This document shows, in pieces, positions 46,445-55,650 of a stretch of DNA of 64,000 nt. Positions within the stretch are counted from its first letter, which is position 1. Each line of letters begins with the position of its first letter. The stretch lies in contig CACIKF010000004.1 in the NCBI GenBank assembly GCA_902587165.1, positions 1 to 64,000 of the forward strand, given 5' to 3'. The position numbers and the translations under genes are program-made. This stretch comes from Puniceicoccaceae bacterium. Its GTDB lineage: Bacteria; Verrucomicrobiota; Verrucomicrobiia; Opitutales; Coraliomargaritaceae. The notes beneath the pieces are model-generated. The model searched no databases. It was not told where the DNA came from and was given only the letters and a program-made list of their open reading frames with translations.

Positions 46445-47149
46445 ATGCCTGACCCGCAAATCGAAAAACTCCTAATTGTTCAAGACCGCGACGTCGTGCT
46501 CCAAAAGATAGAGCAAGAGCTCGCTCGTATTCCCCAGGAGAGGAGCGCGCTCGAGGGGCACATTACTGCCGAAGAGGCCAACATTGAAGCGGCTAGCCAT
46601 GCACTCAAAGAGAAAGAGGTCGAGCGCAGCGAACTTGATACTGAGATCAAGAAAAAGGAGGAAACTATAGCGCGTTTTCGTACACAGCAACTAGAGGTTA
46701 AAAAGAACGACGAGTATCGCGCCCTCACCCACCAGATCGAGCAAACTAAGCAAGAGATCTCTGATCTCGAAGAGCGCGGAATCGAACTGTTGATCGAAAT
46801 CGATGAAAGCTCTGAAACTTTTCAAGACGAAAAAAGCACGATAGAAGCCAGGATCGTGGAAGAGAGAAAGCAGATTACCTTGCTCAGCGAAAGGGAAGAA
46901 AATCTAATAGCTTCGATTGATGAGGCCAAGGCATTACTCAAAGACGCGCGATCCGTCGTTGAAGAGCAATACGTGAGTCACTACGACCGCGTGAAGAAAC
47001 TTTCTAAGCGTCCGCCCTATGTAGCCAAGGTCGAAGCACACAAATGCGAGAGTTGCCACTTACGTGTCTCGAATGAGGTCAACAGTAGCGCCCCTGTTGC
47101 GGGCGAACCACATTTTTGCGATCAGTGCGCCTGTATGGTCTATGCCTAG
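46445..47149 (+). CDS. Coiled-coil zinc-ribbon protein (CdsZ-like, COG1579)
   Basis: A 234-residue protein of long heptad coiled coil (about 1-175, rich in Glu/Lys) followed by a C4 zinc ribbon: CESCH and CDQCA near the C-terminus with loops NEVNSSAPVAGEPHF between. COG1579 proteins, including the chlamydial CdsZ family, are common in this phylum-level group. I use the ATG at 46445 (MPDPQIEKL); the longer 46391 form adds an unrelated leader. A nucleic-acid or secretion-related regulatory role has been suggested for relatives, but not here. Confidence 0.82.
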   Translation: MPDPQIEKLLIVQDRDVVLQKIEQELARIPQERSALEGHITAEEANIEAASHALKEKEVERSELDTEIKKKEETIARFRTQQLEVKKNDEYRALTHQIEQTKQEISDLEERGIELLIEIDESSETFQDEKSTIEARIVEERKQITLLSEREENLIASIDEAKALLKDARSVVEEQYVSHYDRVKKLSKRPPYVAKVEAHKCESCHLRVSNEVNSSAPVAGEPHFCDQCACMVYA

Positions 47150-47167
47150 CGGTAGGATGTAAGTAAC

Positions 47168-47207
47168 AAAAAAACGCCTCGCAAACATAGAGATGTAGAG
47201 CGAAGCG
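47168..47207 (-). terminator. Intrinsic terminator of tRNA-Arg
   Basis: On the minus strand CGCTTCGC pairs with GCGAGGCG (one G-U) across a 17-base loop, then seven T. It begins 10 bases after the tRNA 3' end. Confidence 0.7.
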
Positions 47208-47216
47208 CTAAAATGC

Positions 47217-47293
<77 letters not shown>

Positions 47294-47368
47294 ATTTGAG
47301 AAATGCGGGATAAAGACAAAGCTAGGCACGCAATTCAAGCAGAAGTTTCAAAAAAGTAAGCTTTCTCG

Positions 47369-47737
47369 TCAAGCTGCCGAGAAGCGCACGACATAAACCA
47401 TAATCGCTGCAATCGCACTCAGTGCAATGAGCAGGCACCAGAGTAGCATGGCAAGCTGTGGCTTACGATTGATGAGAACGATGAGCCCGCCCAATAGTAG
47501 CCATATTACGAATTTAACCAGAATCCAAGTTTCGGTATAATTGTAGCCTAACTTTGCGACTAGACCAAAGCCAGCTACCAGAATCAATAATAGGCCAATG
47601 CCACTCGTTATAGAACCAAGCTTGCGCACCGAGACATTTTCTGGTGCTATCATGCTGCGAGCGAGTAAAGCACCATAACCGAGGAAAACCATAGAAATGC
47701 CGACAATATGAAGAACTTGGTAGAAATTAGGGTCCAT
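47369..47737 (-). CDS. Four-helix membrane protein of unknown function
   Basis: A 122-residue protein with four clear transmembrane helices (about 8-26, 44-62, 72-86 and 97-115) and short loops. The pattern DPNFYQVLHIVGISMVFLGYGALL and LVKFVIWLLLGG resembles small SirB-like/unknown integral membrane proteins, but I cannot name a family with certainty. It stands alone between tRNA-Arg and the hpf gene. Predicted location is the cytoplasmic membrane. Confidence 0.72.
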   Translation of the reverse strand: MDPNFYQVLHIVGISMVFLGYGALLARSMIAPENVSVRKLGSITSGIGLLLILVAGFGLVAKLGYNYTETWILVKFVIWLLLGGLIVLINRKPQLAMLLWCLLIALSAIAAIMVYVVRFSAA

Positions 47738-47839
47738 ATTTACAAGTTAAACCAAAGTTTAGAAAATGGAAGTCTCTTTTTGTTAGCGTGCATTGCTTTA
47801 GCAAGGTCATCAAAGACTATCAACGATTCCCGTAAAGAA

Positions 47840-47867
47840 AAAGCCCGACAGATATCTGCCGGGCTTT
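47840..47867. terminator. Intrinsic terminator of hpf (bidirectional)
   Basis: AAAGCCCG and CGGGCTTT pair around an inner CAG/CTG with loop ATAT (one A-C mismatch). It lies 22 bases past the hpf stop on the minus strand; the hairpin is symmetrical. Confidence 0.65.
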
Positions 47868-47889
47868 AAAATGATCACAGATCAAGAAG

Positions 47890-48255
47890 CTAGACCGCCT
47901 TTGGTATTTGCGCGGGTATATCAATTAAATGAGTATCCTTACGTCTGACCTTATTCAAGCGAGAGCGACGGCGCAACATGCGGTCGAGCTTTTGCACTAG
48001 GTCATCGATTGATTTGTAAAGATCGTCGGTGTCTGCGGATGCAAAGTGGTCGTTTCCCCTGACCTCGAGTTGTCCTTTAGCAATAAATTCTCTCTGGTGG
48101 GTGGACTGATGGTGGTCATATTCTAGCTCTACGCGCATCCGTATGATGTGATCGTCGTGCTCGAAGAGTTTATCCGCTTTTTCGTGAACCATATTTTTGA
48201 TCGCCTCGGTTAATTCCATGTTCAAACCAGAGATGATAATGTCATGTTGCTTCAT
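47890..48255 (-). CDS. hpf: Ribosome hibernation promoting factor (HPF/RaiA-type)
   Basis: Binds idle 70S/100S ribosomes in slow growth. The ATG at 48255 is decided by AAAGGA ten bases upstream and by MKQHDIIISGLNMELTEAIKN, the family opening; the upstream ATG at 48351 adds 32 unrelated residues. The protein has 121 residues, longer than the minimal HPF. Conserved HH and basic residues, KLDRMLRRRSRLNKVRRK, lie near the end. It is divergent from the SDR gene. Terminator and start both support this reading. Confidence 0.9.
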   Translation of the reverse strand: MKQHDIIISGLNMELTEAIKNMVHEKADKLFEHDDHIIRMRVELEYDHHQSTHQREFIAKGQLEVRGNDHFASADTDDLYKSIDDLVQKLDRMLRRRSRLNKVRRKDTHLIDIPAQIPKAV

Positions 48256-48362
48256 ATATGTTTTTCCTTTTTTAGTGGTTCCAATTAACGGAGCCGATTG
48301 ACCCCGCTGCTCCTCTAAAAGTGAGCATAAAAAAAGCCAATCCGTGAACACATGCTAAAAAC

Positions 48363-49190
48363 ATGAAGCAATTCGAATACTTCAAACGATTCTCCGTAAT
48401 CATTATCACGGGTGGTTCCTCCGGGATTGGCTGCTCAATTATCAAAGCAATTTTAAATATAGTCCCTGACGCCCAGCTGTGCAACCTTTCTCGCTCGAAA
48501 CCGGACATTTCTCTAAGGGAAAAGGGGCAACACTTCCCCGTCGATTTAAGTGATGCGCAGGCACTTGCTGAGGTCGCTGAGGTGCTTAAGGCTAAAATCG
48601 AGTTCGCCCCCGAGGGAGAGATCTTGCTAGTGAACAACAGCGGCTTTGGTGACTACGGCAGATTGCCCGATTTAGAAATACGTAAACAACTATCAATGAT
48701 TGATTTGAATGTAAGGGCTGTGGTCGATTTAAGCGCGCGACTATTACCCGTAATACTGCCTAGAGGCGGTACTATCGTGACGATTGCATCCACCGCAGCC
48801 TTCCAGCCGACACCTTATTTAGCCACCTATGGCGCGACGAAAGCTTTTGTCCGGAACTGGTCACTCGCGCTTGGCGAAGACCTCCGCGGGACTAAAGTAC
48901 GCACACTCGCGGTCTGCCCAGGTCCCACCCGCTCTAATTTCTTCAAAGCAGCTGGATTTGAGACCCCTCCCATGGATCAAGGCGCCAATCAGGGCCTCAA
49001 TATGACATCAGATCAAGTGGCTGCTTACACCCTTCGCGCCATTGCCAAAGAGCGATCCCTCGTCGTAACTGGTTGGAAAAATCGCCTAATCAGCTTTTTC
49101 GGCAGTCAACTACCCCTCGTCGCTGTGACGCGAGTCGGTGCGATTATTCTTCGAAAGATGCGCCTCGAAAAACACAAAGCTGCGAAGTAA
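48363..49190 (+). CDS. Short-chain dehydrogenase/reductase
   Basis: An NAD(P)-dependent oxidoreductase with the classical SDR motif TGGSSGIG (16-23), NNSG (91-94), catalytic Ser143, Tyr156 and Lys160 in the Y-x3-K pattern, and CPGPT after the core. The C-terminal 40 residues are hydrophobic/basic (ISFFGSQLPLVAVTRVGAIIL) and may attach it to the membrane, as in YqjQ/DltE-like or sterol-like SDRs. Substrate is unknown. It is divergent from hpf, and the following pseudouridine synthase gene starts 26 bases after its stop. Confidence 0.85.
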   Translation: MKQFEYFKRFSVIIITGGSSGIGCSIIKAILNIVPDAQLCNLSRSKPDISLREKGQHFPVDLSDAQALAEVAEVLKAKIEFAPEGEILLVNNSGFGDYGRLPDLEIRKQLSMIDLNVRAVVDLSARLLPVILPRGGTIVTIASTAAFQPTPYLATYGATKAFVRNWSLALGEDLRGTKVRTLAVCPGPTRSNFFKAAGFETPPMDQGANQGLNMTSDQVAAYTLRAIAKERSLVVTGWKNRLISFFGSQLPLVAVTRVGAIILRKMRLEKHKAAK

Positions 49191-49215
49191 TTTATTTCAC
49201 GTTTTGCCACCATAT

Positions 49216-50010
49216 ATGAAAAATCCTTACGACGAAGAAGCCCCACTGGTTGACCTTGCAGATTTGCCGAGCTGGATCGTGCAAGAGGATGAGAATCTAC
49301 TGATCATTAACAAGCCCGGTTGGTTAGTCTGCCATCCTTCCAAGAATGGTCCCATGTCGAGTCTAGTCGGCGTTGTGCGAGAATATACTGGAGTAGAGAA
49401 GCTACATTTAGTCGCCCGCCTGGACCGTGAGACAAGTGGCCTTGTCATCTTCGCAAAACGTCCCTCGGTCGCACGCAAATTTCAGATGGCGATCCAGAAC
49501 CGCATCGTCAAGAAGTCCTACATTGCTCTCCTTGAGGGTGAATTCAGCGAACCTATCCACGTCGACCTTCCTATCGCTCGCCGACGTAAAGGAGGTGGCC
49601 CCGTGATCGTAAAATCCGAAGTCAGTGACGACCGCAGCGCTCAAGACGCCGTAACCGACTACATACCCCTAGTATCCAAAAATGGATTTACCCTTTGCCG
49701 CGTAGAGCCCAAGACTGGCCGCAAACATCAGATCCGTGTGCATGCCGAACACCTTCAACACCCAGTGGTCGGCGATAAAATCTACGGTCCAGATGAGACG
49801 CTCTACATCGAGTTCATTGAGAAGGGCTGGACAGAGCGACTCGCTACCGCCCTCCCCACACAGCGACAAGCGCTCCACTGCTACCGCTACGACTTTAAAT
49901 TCTATGAAGGCAAGGTCAGTTTCACCGCGCCTCTGCAGGCAGACATCATAGACTTTTGCTTGAAGCACATGGGCCTGAACTCGGAAGAAATTAGCGATTT
50001 GTGTCCATAA
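49216..50010 (+). CDS. RluA-family pseudouridine synthase
   Basis: Converts uridine to pseudouridine in rRNA or tRNA. The catalytic Asp70 is in VARLDRETSGLVIFAK, preceded by LLIINKPGWLVCHPS and followed by KTGRKHQIRVHAEHLQHPVVGDKIYG. The ATG at 49216 (MKNPYDEEAP) is used in place of the in-frame 49138 start inside the SDR gene. There is no N-terminal S4 domain, unlike RluC/RluD, so it resembles RluA or a small relative. The end is followed by a strong hairpin shared with the converging gene. Confidence 0.9.
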   Translation: MKNPYDEEAPLVDLADLPSWIVQEDENLLIINKPGWLVCHPSKNGPMSSLVGVVREYTGVEKLHLVARLDRETSGLVIFAKRPSVARKFQMAIQNRIVKKSYIALLEGEFSEPIHVDLPIARRRKGGGPVIVKSEVSDDRSAQDAVTDYIPLVSKNGFTLCRVEPKTGRKHQIRVHAEHLQHPVVGDKIYGPDETLYIEFIEKGWTERLATALPTQRQALHCYRYDFKFYEGKVSFTAPLQADIIDFCLKHMGLNSEEISDLCP

Positions 50011-50040
50011 GTTATATCGCGGTAGCCTTATTATTGAGCA

Positions 50041-50090
50041 TACAAAAAAAGGCCCCGCTGCAGAAAAACTACAACGAGGTCTTTGTAAAA
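50041..50090. terminator. Bidirectional terminator between convergent genes
   Basis: AAAGGCCCCGCTGCAG (50048-50063) pairs with CTACAACGAGGTCTTT (50069-50084) over 16 positions, mostly through G-U wobbles, with an A5 loop. T/A runs flank both sides. It can end the RluA gene (plus) and the collagen-like gene (minus). Confidence 0.75.
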
Positions 50091-50104
50091 AAAACTAAGT
50101 CTTC

Positions 50105-52111
50105 TTAGTTCGTGCTAAGGCGCAGGAACAATTTATCAGCGCTCGTTGGATCTACAGATACTGAGTTACTCACTTCTGAGTTCCAGTTCTCTAAATCCGA
50201 CGAGGATTCAATGCTGTAGTTCACATTAAACGTAGCGTCACTAGGTGAGCGTTCAATGTGGGCACTGGAGCGAAGGTTTTGAATAGCAGTGGAGTCTAGC
50301 CCATCCTGTCCATCTGCGCCATCAGCACCAGGGAAACCGCGAGGACCAGGAGCACCATCAGCGCCGGGAGCACCATCAGCGCCATCAGCACCATCAGCAC
50401 CAGGGAGACCGCGAGGACCAGGAGTTAACTCAATAGTGTCAATCTGTGCCTGAAGCGAAATAATGTAGTTGTAAAGTGATGTATTGATGCCAGCTATAAT
50501 AGTGGCATCGCCATCAAATAAGCCATCACTATCAGTGTCGGCTATATTTGGATCAAAGCCTGTATCATTGGCAGACACGAAAACACCAGTTCCGCTTTCA
50601 ACACCATCGAGTAAGCCATCACTATCACTGTCGGCTGAATTTGGATCTGTGCCAGTGTTTGAAGCATCCACGAAGGTGCTGGTGTTCTTTTCAACACCAT
50701 CGAGTAAGCCATCATCATCAGAGTCATCATCATTAGGATCAGTGCCCGTATCTGTGGCAGAGACCCATGTTCCAGTGTTAGTTTCGTAGTAGTCTACCAC
50801 TCCATCACCGTCTGTGTCTGTTTCTAGGTCAGCCATTTCATACAGACCCATGGAATCAATCTTTACATTATTACTAGCAACCCAGCCGGATTGTGTTTTG
50901 AATACAATCTCGTTGAGTGAGGTGGCGCTAAAACCTTCAATTAAACCGCCTCTGATGGTAGGAAAATTATTTTCAGTCTTTGTAACATAAAATCCTGCGG
51001 TGTCGTTATCAAAATCAAATTCAACCATAGCGGTTGTCGGAAGATTTGGATCTACAAATTCATTGTTCATTACTTTATTTCGGTAGGTCCATACGGGATT
51101 ACCATTAGCAGCAGTTCCAGTTCTGATTGTAGACTGGAACCGAACTCCTTGTGTACTGTGTCTTTCGAGCTTTAACGCCACAACACGGTCACTATTATTA
51201 CCATTACCACTGTAAGCATCAAAAAGTAAGCTGCCACCAGCTAGATCGTTGTCAGCATCTAACCCCCTTGAGGAGATGTTTAAGACTAGGCGATACGTAC
51301 CAGACGTTATTTCAGGGCTGCTGGTGGGATTACCGTTCTCATCTGTGCTTCCGTATTTCAAACGCGTCTTCCGGGTTATGGATCCATCTAGGCCAGTAAT
51401 AACGAGATTACCGGAACCGTCTGTTAGTGCCTTGTTAGGTGTAGCAAAACCACCGTTATTCCACTTGCTCCCAATTTTACCCGTGTTAACAAAGCCAGGG
51501 GTGCTTCCAGCTGCGTTGTTTTCAAATGAGAGACCAGCGGCATCGTTGAATTCCCAAAGCTCTAGTGCGACGGGACTTAATACAATAACTGTTCTTGTCG
51601 ATTCGGCAGTGTTACCAGCAGCATCTGTAACAGTGTAGGTTACAGTGTATGTGCCAGGTGCTCTATCAACAGCGCCCGATGTGACGATATTGTCAGTAAT
51701 GTCAAAAGTAACACCATCTACAGTGTCAGTAGCAGTTGCTAAAGGGTCCGAGAAAGCTCTAGAAGTAGTTATTTTTAATGGGTTGGCTCCATTTAGTGAA
51801 ATTACTGGATCAACAGTTTCGGGTTCAGAGACAATAACTGTTCTTGTCGCAGTGACCGTATTACCATCAGCATCTGTAACGCTGTAGTTTACAGTGTATG
51901 AGCCAACTGTAAAGGTATCAACAGCGTGCGTTGTCGTAACAGTAATGGAACCATCTTCATCGTCTTCAGCGGTAGCCCCATTGTCTGAGAATGTAGCTCC
52001 AACAGTTAGATTTATGGGATCGGCTCCATTTAATGTAATTACTGGAATTCCAGCATGCATGACTGAAGATATAAATCCAGCCGCAAGTGTATATAAGAGG
52101 TATTTATTCAT
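50105..52111 (-). CDS. Large secreted protein with Ig-like, TSP3 calcium-binding and collagen-like parts
   Basis: A 668-residue predicted exported protein. The ATG at 52111 (MNKYLLYTLAAGFISSVMHA) gives a signal peptide; a longer frame from 52348 adds unlikely residues. Order: two DUF5011/HYR-like Ig domains (about 21-94 and 99-178, each ending in a TVTATRTVIV-like strand), a lectin-like beta region (about 180-425), repeats of the thrombospondin type-3 kind (about 430-535, DTDGDGVVDYYE, DSDDDGLLDG, DSDSDGLLDG), a short heptad helix, 14 Gly-X-Y triplets (565-606), and an ending of the SSSDLENW...KLFLRLSTN kind frequent in Verrucomicrobia. Likely surface or matrix protein. Converges on the RluA-type gene. 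Confidence 0.85.
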   Translation of the reverse strand: MNKYLLYTLAAGFISSVMHAGIPVITLNGADPINLTVGATFSDNGATAEDDEDGSITVTTTHAVDTFTVGSYTVNYSVTDADGNTVTATRTVIVSEPETVDPVISLNGANPLKITTSRAFSDPLATATDTVDGVTFDITDNIVTSGAVDRAPGTYTVTYTVTDAAGNTAESTRTVIVLSPVALELWEFNDAAGLSFENNAAGSTPGFVNTGKIGSKWNNGGFATPNKALTDGSGNLVITGLDGSITRKTRLKYGSTDENGNPTSSPEITSGTYRLVLNISSRGLDADNDLAGGSLLFDAYSGNGNNSDRVVALKLERHSTQGVRFQSTIRTGTAANGNPVWTYRNKVMNNEFVDPNLPTTAMVEFDFDNDTAGFYVTKTENNFPTIRGGLIEGFSATSLNEIVFKTQSGWVASNNVKIDSMGLYEMADLETDTDGDGVVDYYETNTGTWVSATDTGTDPNDDDSDDDGLLDGVEKNTSTFVDASNTGTDPNSADSDSDGLLDGVESGTGVFVSANDTGFDPNIADTDSDGLFDGDATIIAGINTSLYNYIISLQAQIDTIELTPGPRGLPGADGADGADGAPGADGAPGPRGFPGADGADGQDGLDSTAIQNLRSSAHIERSPSDATFNVNYSIESSSDLENWNSEVSNSVSVDPTSADKLFLRLSTN
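50294..50419 (-). repeat. Collagen-like Gly-X-Y coding repeat
   Basis: Fourteen consecutive triplets with Gly first, such as GPR GLP GAD GAP, encode residues 565-606 of the secreted protein. The nine-base units with GGT/GCT codons recur closely, so the number may vary among strains. Without prolyl hydroxylase, stability would depend on GPR and charged Asp triplets. Confidence 0.85.
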
Positions 52112-52586
52112 AATAATTATTGGGATGTGGTGTGTAGACAATAGACCCACAAGTAAGGATTTTGTAAAGTATATACGCTTCAACATTTTGCAACACGAAA
52201 TCATACAAAATACAAAAAAGTGAAAATAATCAAGTAACTGTAAATAATCTAAATTAACTAAATATATACCCTTCAATGCTTTAAACAGGTTGCATCGCTT
52301 ATCGCTGGCTTCAATTTTCATCCCAAATGGGTGAAATTCTATGGGCACAGTAGATTAATAATCTCAAGTCGATTAGCATCGATTTCAATCATCCCAAAGA
52401 CAGATTGAAAATGGTGGTGCATAGTAAAGTCGAAACCCTGTCCTATTTTATGCAATTGAGCCCGGAATTTCAAAGTAGGCTATAAGTAACCAGATGCCAC
52501 TTTCGACAAAAATAAGAACTCGACGACTACCCACATAGACGCCCTACAGAGCGACCAGTTAAAGCAGGTCACCGACTAAAAAAGTA
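52112..52586. other. Gene-free AT-rich gap
   Basis: This 475-base stretch between the collagen-like gene and the first sulfatase gene shows no convincing coding region. An open frame reading into the collagen-like gene from 52348 lacks a signal peptide and likeness. The part nearest the collagen-like gene is AT-rich (for example around 52195-52270) and may hold its promoter. I see no tRNA, repeats or transposase. Confidence 0.6.
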
Positions 52587-54053
52587 TTAGTGCCGCTGTG
52601 GCTTCACCGTAAAGTCAGCTGGACCTGGATTTTCCAGATCAAGCGGATCGTCGAGCTCAGTTTGCAGCGTCTTGAAGTCTGCCATCAGGCTTTGCAACTT
52701 CGGCGCGTATTCGGGGTTGTTAGCTAGATCCTGCATTTCCTGCGGATCTTCTTTTAAATTATAGAGGCGCAGCACGTCGATAGTTGGATAGATGACCAGT
52801 TTGTAGCCATCCTTAATAATTGCCCGCTGAAGATTCTTTTTGTAAGCGCCGTAAATCGCATCGTAGTGTTCGACAGTCTCGTCTTCTAATAATGGTATTA
52901 GGCTCTTAAACTCGACCTGCTCCGGAAGATCAACGCCTGCGAGTTCCAGTGATGTCGGCATCACATCTTGCAAGTAAATAGGAGTGTCGATTTGCGCACC
53001 AGCTTCGACATCAGGGCCAAGGACCATGAAGGGGGGACGCAAGCTGTGCTCATACATATTTTGTTTGCCGATCAAACCATGACGGCCGACCGCTAGGCCA
53101 TGGTCAGCGGTAAAGAAGATGTAGGTATTCTCACGCTGACCGCTCTTCTCGAGGGCATCTAGAATACGACCGATTTGCACATCCATGTGTGTAATGATGG
53201 CAAAGTATTCTTGGCGGTTCACCTTAATTGAATACTCGGTGCGCGGAAATGGAGCCAAACGCGCATCGCGCAAACCTTCACCGCAGCCAATCTCATCTTG
53301 ATGAGGATACTTTGCTAGGAAGTTTTCAGGCAGCTCAATCCGATCCAGTGGATACATATCGACGTATTCCTTAGGAGCCTGACGCGGATCGTGCGGCGCG
53401 TTAAAAGCAAGATACATGAAGAAAGGCGCGTCGTCGTCTTTTGTTTCGCTAAGGAAACTTTCGGCGTGCTGGGCAATCACCTCACTCCAGTGCGTGCCAC
53501 CCTCCCAAAAGCCACCGTATTTAGTTTCCCAAGGCTTCCAGCCCGCCTCATAAGCAGCCTCGTCGACTGGCCGATTATAGCCTTCCTTTACATCCATCGG
53601 CATGCCGGGACGAATATCTACAGCGACATCGAAGATTCTAGCCGCATCCATTGGCACGTGCCATTTACCAGTCATATAGGTGCGATAGCCCGCCGACTTG
53701 AGCAACTGTGACCAAGTCTCCCTTGCAGCAACAGTAGGCTTAAAATCTGGACCCTTGCGCGGCGTGCGCCAGACGAATTGCCCTGTATTGATCATCGAAC
53801 GACTCGCCATGCAAACCGCCCCAGTCCATGATCCCATGTTATAGGCATGGGTGAAGGTTGTGCCCTCCGCGACCAGACGGTCCAGATTCGGCGTATCTAT
53901 ATCGAGGTGGCCTTGTGCGCGGATGGTTTCATAGCTCAAATCATCTGCAAAAATGAATAGGATATTGGGCTGCTCTGTTTTTGCGGCAGACAATACGGAT
54001 AAGCCACAAATTGAACCTAGAAGAGCGACTTTTAAAAGGGACAAAATCTTCAT
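52587..54053 (-). CDS. S1-family sulfatase with CMASR active site
   Basis: Predicted exported formylglycine sulfatase, 488 residues, with signal peptide (1-24). The metal site opens PNILFIFADDLSYE (Asp37/38). The signature is CMASR (Cys81), a C-x-A-x-R form; FGE-type maturation accepts Pro or Ala at the third position. MTGKWHVPM, YLAFNAPHDPR, FFTADHGLAVGRHG follow in order. It belongs to the iduronate-sulfatase-like S1 branch by eye. It is last of three minus-strand genes that are likely co-transcribed (about 30-base gaps). Substrate is probably a sulfated fucan oligosaccharide by context. Confidence 0.92.
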   Translation of the reverse strand: MKILSLLKVALLGSICGLSVLSAAKTEQPNILFIFADDLSYETIRAQGHLDIDTPNLDRLVAEGTTFTHAYNMGSWTGAVCMASRSMINTGQFVWRTPRKGPDFKPTVAARETWSQLLKSAGYRTYMTGKWHVPMDAARIFDVAVDIRPGMPMDVKEGYNRPVDEAAYEAGWKPWETKYGGFWEGGTHWSEVIAQHAESFLSETKDDDAPFFMYLAFNAPHDPRQAPKEYVDMYPLDRIELPENFLAKYPHQDEIGCGEGLRDARLAPFPRTEYSIKVNRQEYFAIITHMDVQIGRILDALEKSGQRENTYIFFTADHGLAVGRHGLIGKQNMYEHSLRPPFMVLGPDVEAGAQIDTPIYLQDVMPTSLELAGVDLPEQVEFKSLIPLLEDETVEHYDAIYGAYKKNLQRAIIKDGYKLVIYPTIDVLRLYNLKEDPQEMQDLANNPEYAPKLQSLMADFKTLQTELDDPLDLENPGPADFTVKPQRH

Positions 54054-54091
54054 ATGATAATAAACAATAATCAGGTCGATAACCGCCTAAG

Positions 54092-55621
54092 CTATTGAAC
54101 TGAAGTAAGCTTTAAAGTGAAAACATGCTGACACGGTAAAGTGCTTGGATTAAAGTGCGGCAACTCTACGGCGAGCCCGCCATCGACCGCTGTGGTCTTC
54201 AGTTCGCCGTCAAAACCTAGCATTGTTACAGCGGAATCAGCGCCCAGTGCGATATCCTTGATAGTGAATATACCAGAATCAGGAAGCCTAGTGATCATGG
54301 CATAGACCGTATTGTCCTTAGCGGTGAAATAGCACTCTTTTCGTGCTTGGCCGTCGCGAGGGTATTTTGCCATTTCAACAATGGGATCTGGAATACCTTT
54401 ATGGAACTCTTGCTTAGTATATTCGCGAATCTCACCTGTGCTCCATTGGCAATCTTTCGTCCAACGACGACTGCCGTAAATCGCTTCGCCATTCACTTCG
54501 AGCCACTCGCCGATCTGAATTAAGCGGTCTTCCATCACCACTGGGATACGACCATCAGCGGTTGGGCCGATATCGAGAAGAAAGTTGCCCCCGCGCGATA
54601 CGATGTCGCACAACATGAAGATCAACAGCTCACCTGTATTGTAGTCATCGTAAGTTTCGACACGGCTATAGCCAAAGGACTTGCCGATACCACGATTCTC
54701 TTCCCATAAGATGCTGGGATCTGCGAAACCAGAACCATACTCGGTAGTGTAGTAACCGCCATGCTCTTTGCGCACTTTGCCCCAGCGGTCGTTAATCACG
54801 ACTTCGTCTTTATTCGGCGCATTGTTAAACAGCCATGCGAGCAAGGGCTTGGTCTCCCAGCGCTCGTCATCCATCCACCAGTCACCATCGGAGAAGATCA
54901 GAGATGGCTCGTACTTTTCCACGATTTCTTTAAACTGCGGATACATCACCTCATGAATATACTTTGCGAGAGTCACGTCGTTACAGGGTTTATTGCGCCG
55001 AGTCGGTTGGTCTTCCTCTGGCCAATACGGATTGAACCAATCCCAGATCGAATAGTAGAGCCCCATCTTAATACCTTCTTCGCGAACCGCATCGGTCAAA
55101 TCGCCCACCAAATCACGCGATGGGCCAGAGTCCACAGAGTTCCATGGCATGCCAAAGCTCTCGGAAGCTTCTTTGCTCGGCCACAGGCAATAGCCGTCAT
55201 GGTGCTTAGAGGTTAACACCACATACTTGGCACCACTGCGCTTGAAAACCTTCGCCCACTCGGTCGGCTCAAACATGTTGGCAGTGAATTGTGAACGAAA
55301 ATCCGAATATTCGAAATCCTCACCATAGATACGATTGTGAAATTCCTGCGTGGCGGTGGCGCGCCCCACTGCTGCCTGATGTTTGCCGGTTTGATCACCA
55401 TCTTTGGCGTGCCAATACCACTCCGCGTATGTGCCACGCGGCGCATATGCTGGCACCGAATAAAGACCCCAGTGGATGAAGATGCCGAACTTCGCATCGG
55501 GAAACCAATCAGGAGTTTCACGGGAATCCAGTGACTCCCAAGTTGCTTCGTATGTAACATCCTTAGCAGGACAAGTCGTGGCGACGGCAACGCTGATTAG
55601 GGCTAATGTGAGTTTTTTCAT
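54092..55621 (-). CDS. Alpha-L-fucosidase, GH29
   Basis: Retaining exo-fucosidase of 509 residues with a signal peptide (1-19). The family block KFGIFIHWGLYSVPAYAP (44-61), TSKHHDGYCLWPS (137-149) and the nucleophile Asp245 in PSLIFSDGDWWMDDE are intact. The C-terminal GGNFLLDIGPTADGRIP and NGEAIYGSR blocks follow. The broad-specificity human FUCA1-like branch is suggested by SDG-W. The gene is flanked on both sides by sulfatase genes on the same strand, so desulfation and defucosylation likely act together outside or in the periplasm. Confidence 0.94.
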   Translation of the reverse strand: MKKLTLALISVAVATTCPAKDVTYEATWESLDSRETPDWFPDAKFGIFIHWGLYSVPAYAPRGTYAEWYWHAKDGDQTGKHQAAVGRATATQEFHNRIYGEDFEYSDFRSQFTANMFEPTEWAKVFKRSGAKYVVLTSKHHDGYCLWPSKEASESFGMPWNSVDSGPSRDLVGDLTDAVREEGIKMGLYYSIWDWFNPYWPEEDQPTRRNKPCNDVTLAKYIHEVMYPQFKEIVEKYEPSLIFSDGDWWMDDERWETKPLLAWLFNNAPNKDEVVINDRWGKVRKEHGGYYTTEYGSGFADPSILWEENRGIGKSFGYSRVETYDDYNTGELLIFMLCDIVSRGGNFLLDIGPTADGRIPVVMEDRLIQIGEWLEVNGEAIYGSRRWTKDCQWSTGEIREYTKQEFHKGIPDPIVEMAKYPRDGQARKECYFTAKDNTVYAMITRLPDSGIFTIKDIALGADSAVTMLGFDGELKTTAVDGGLAVELPHFNPSTLPCQHVFTLKLTSVQ

Positions 55622-55650
55622 AATGTTTCGATTCCTTGAGGTAATTATCT

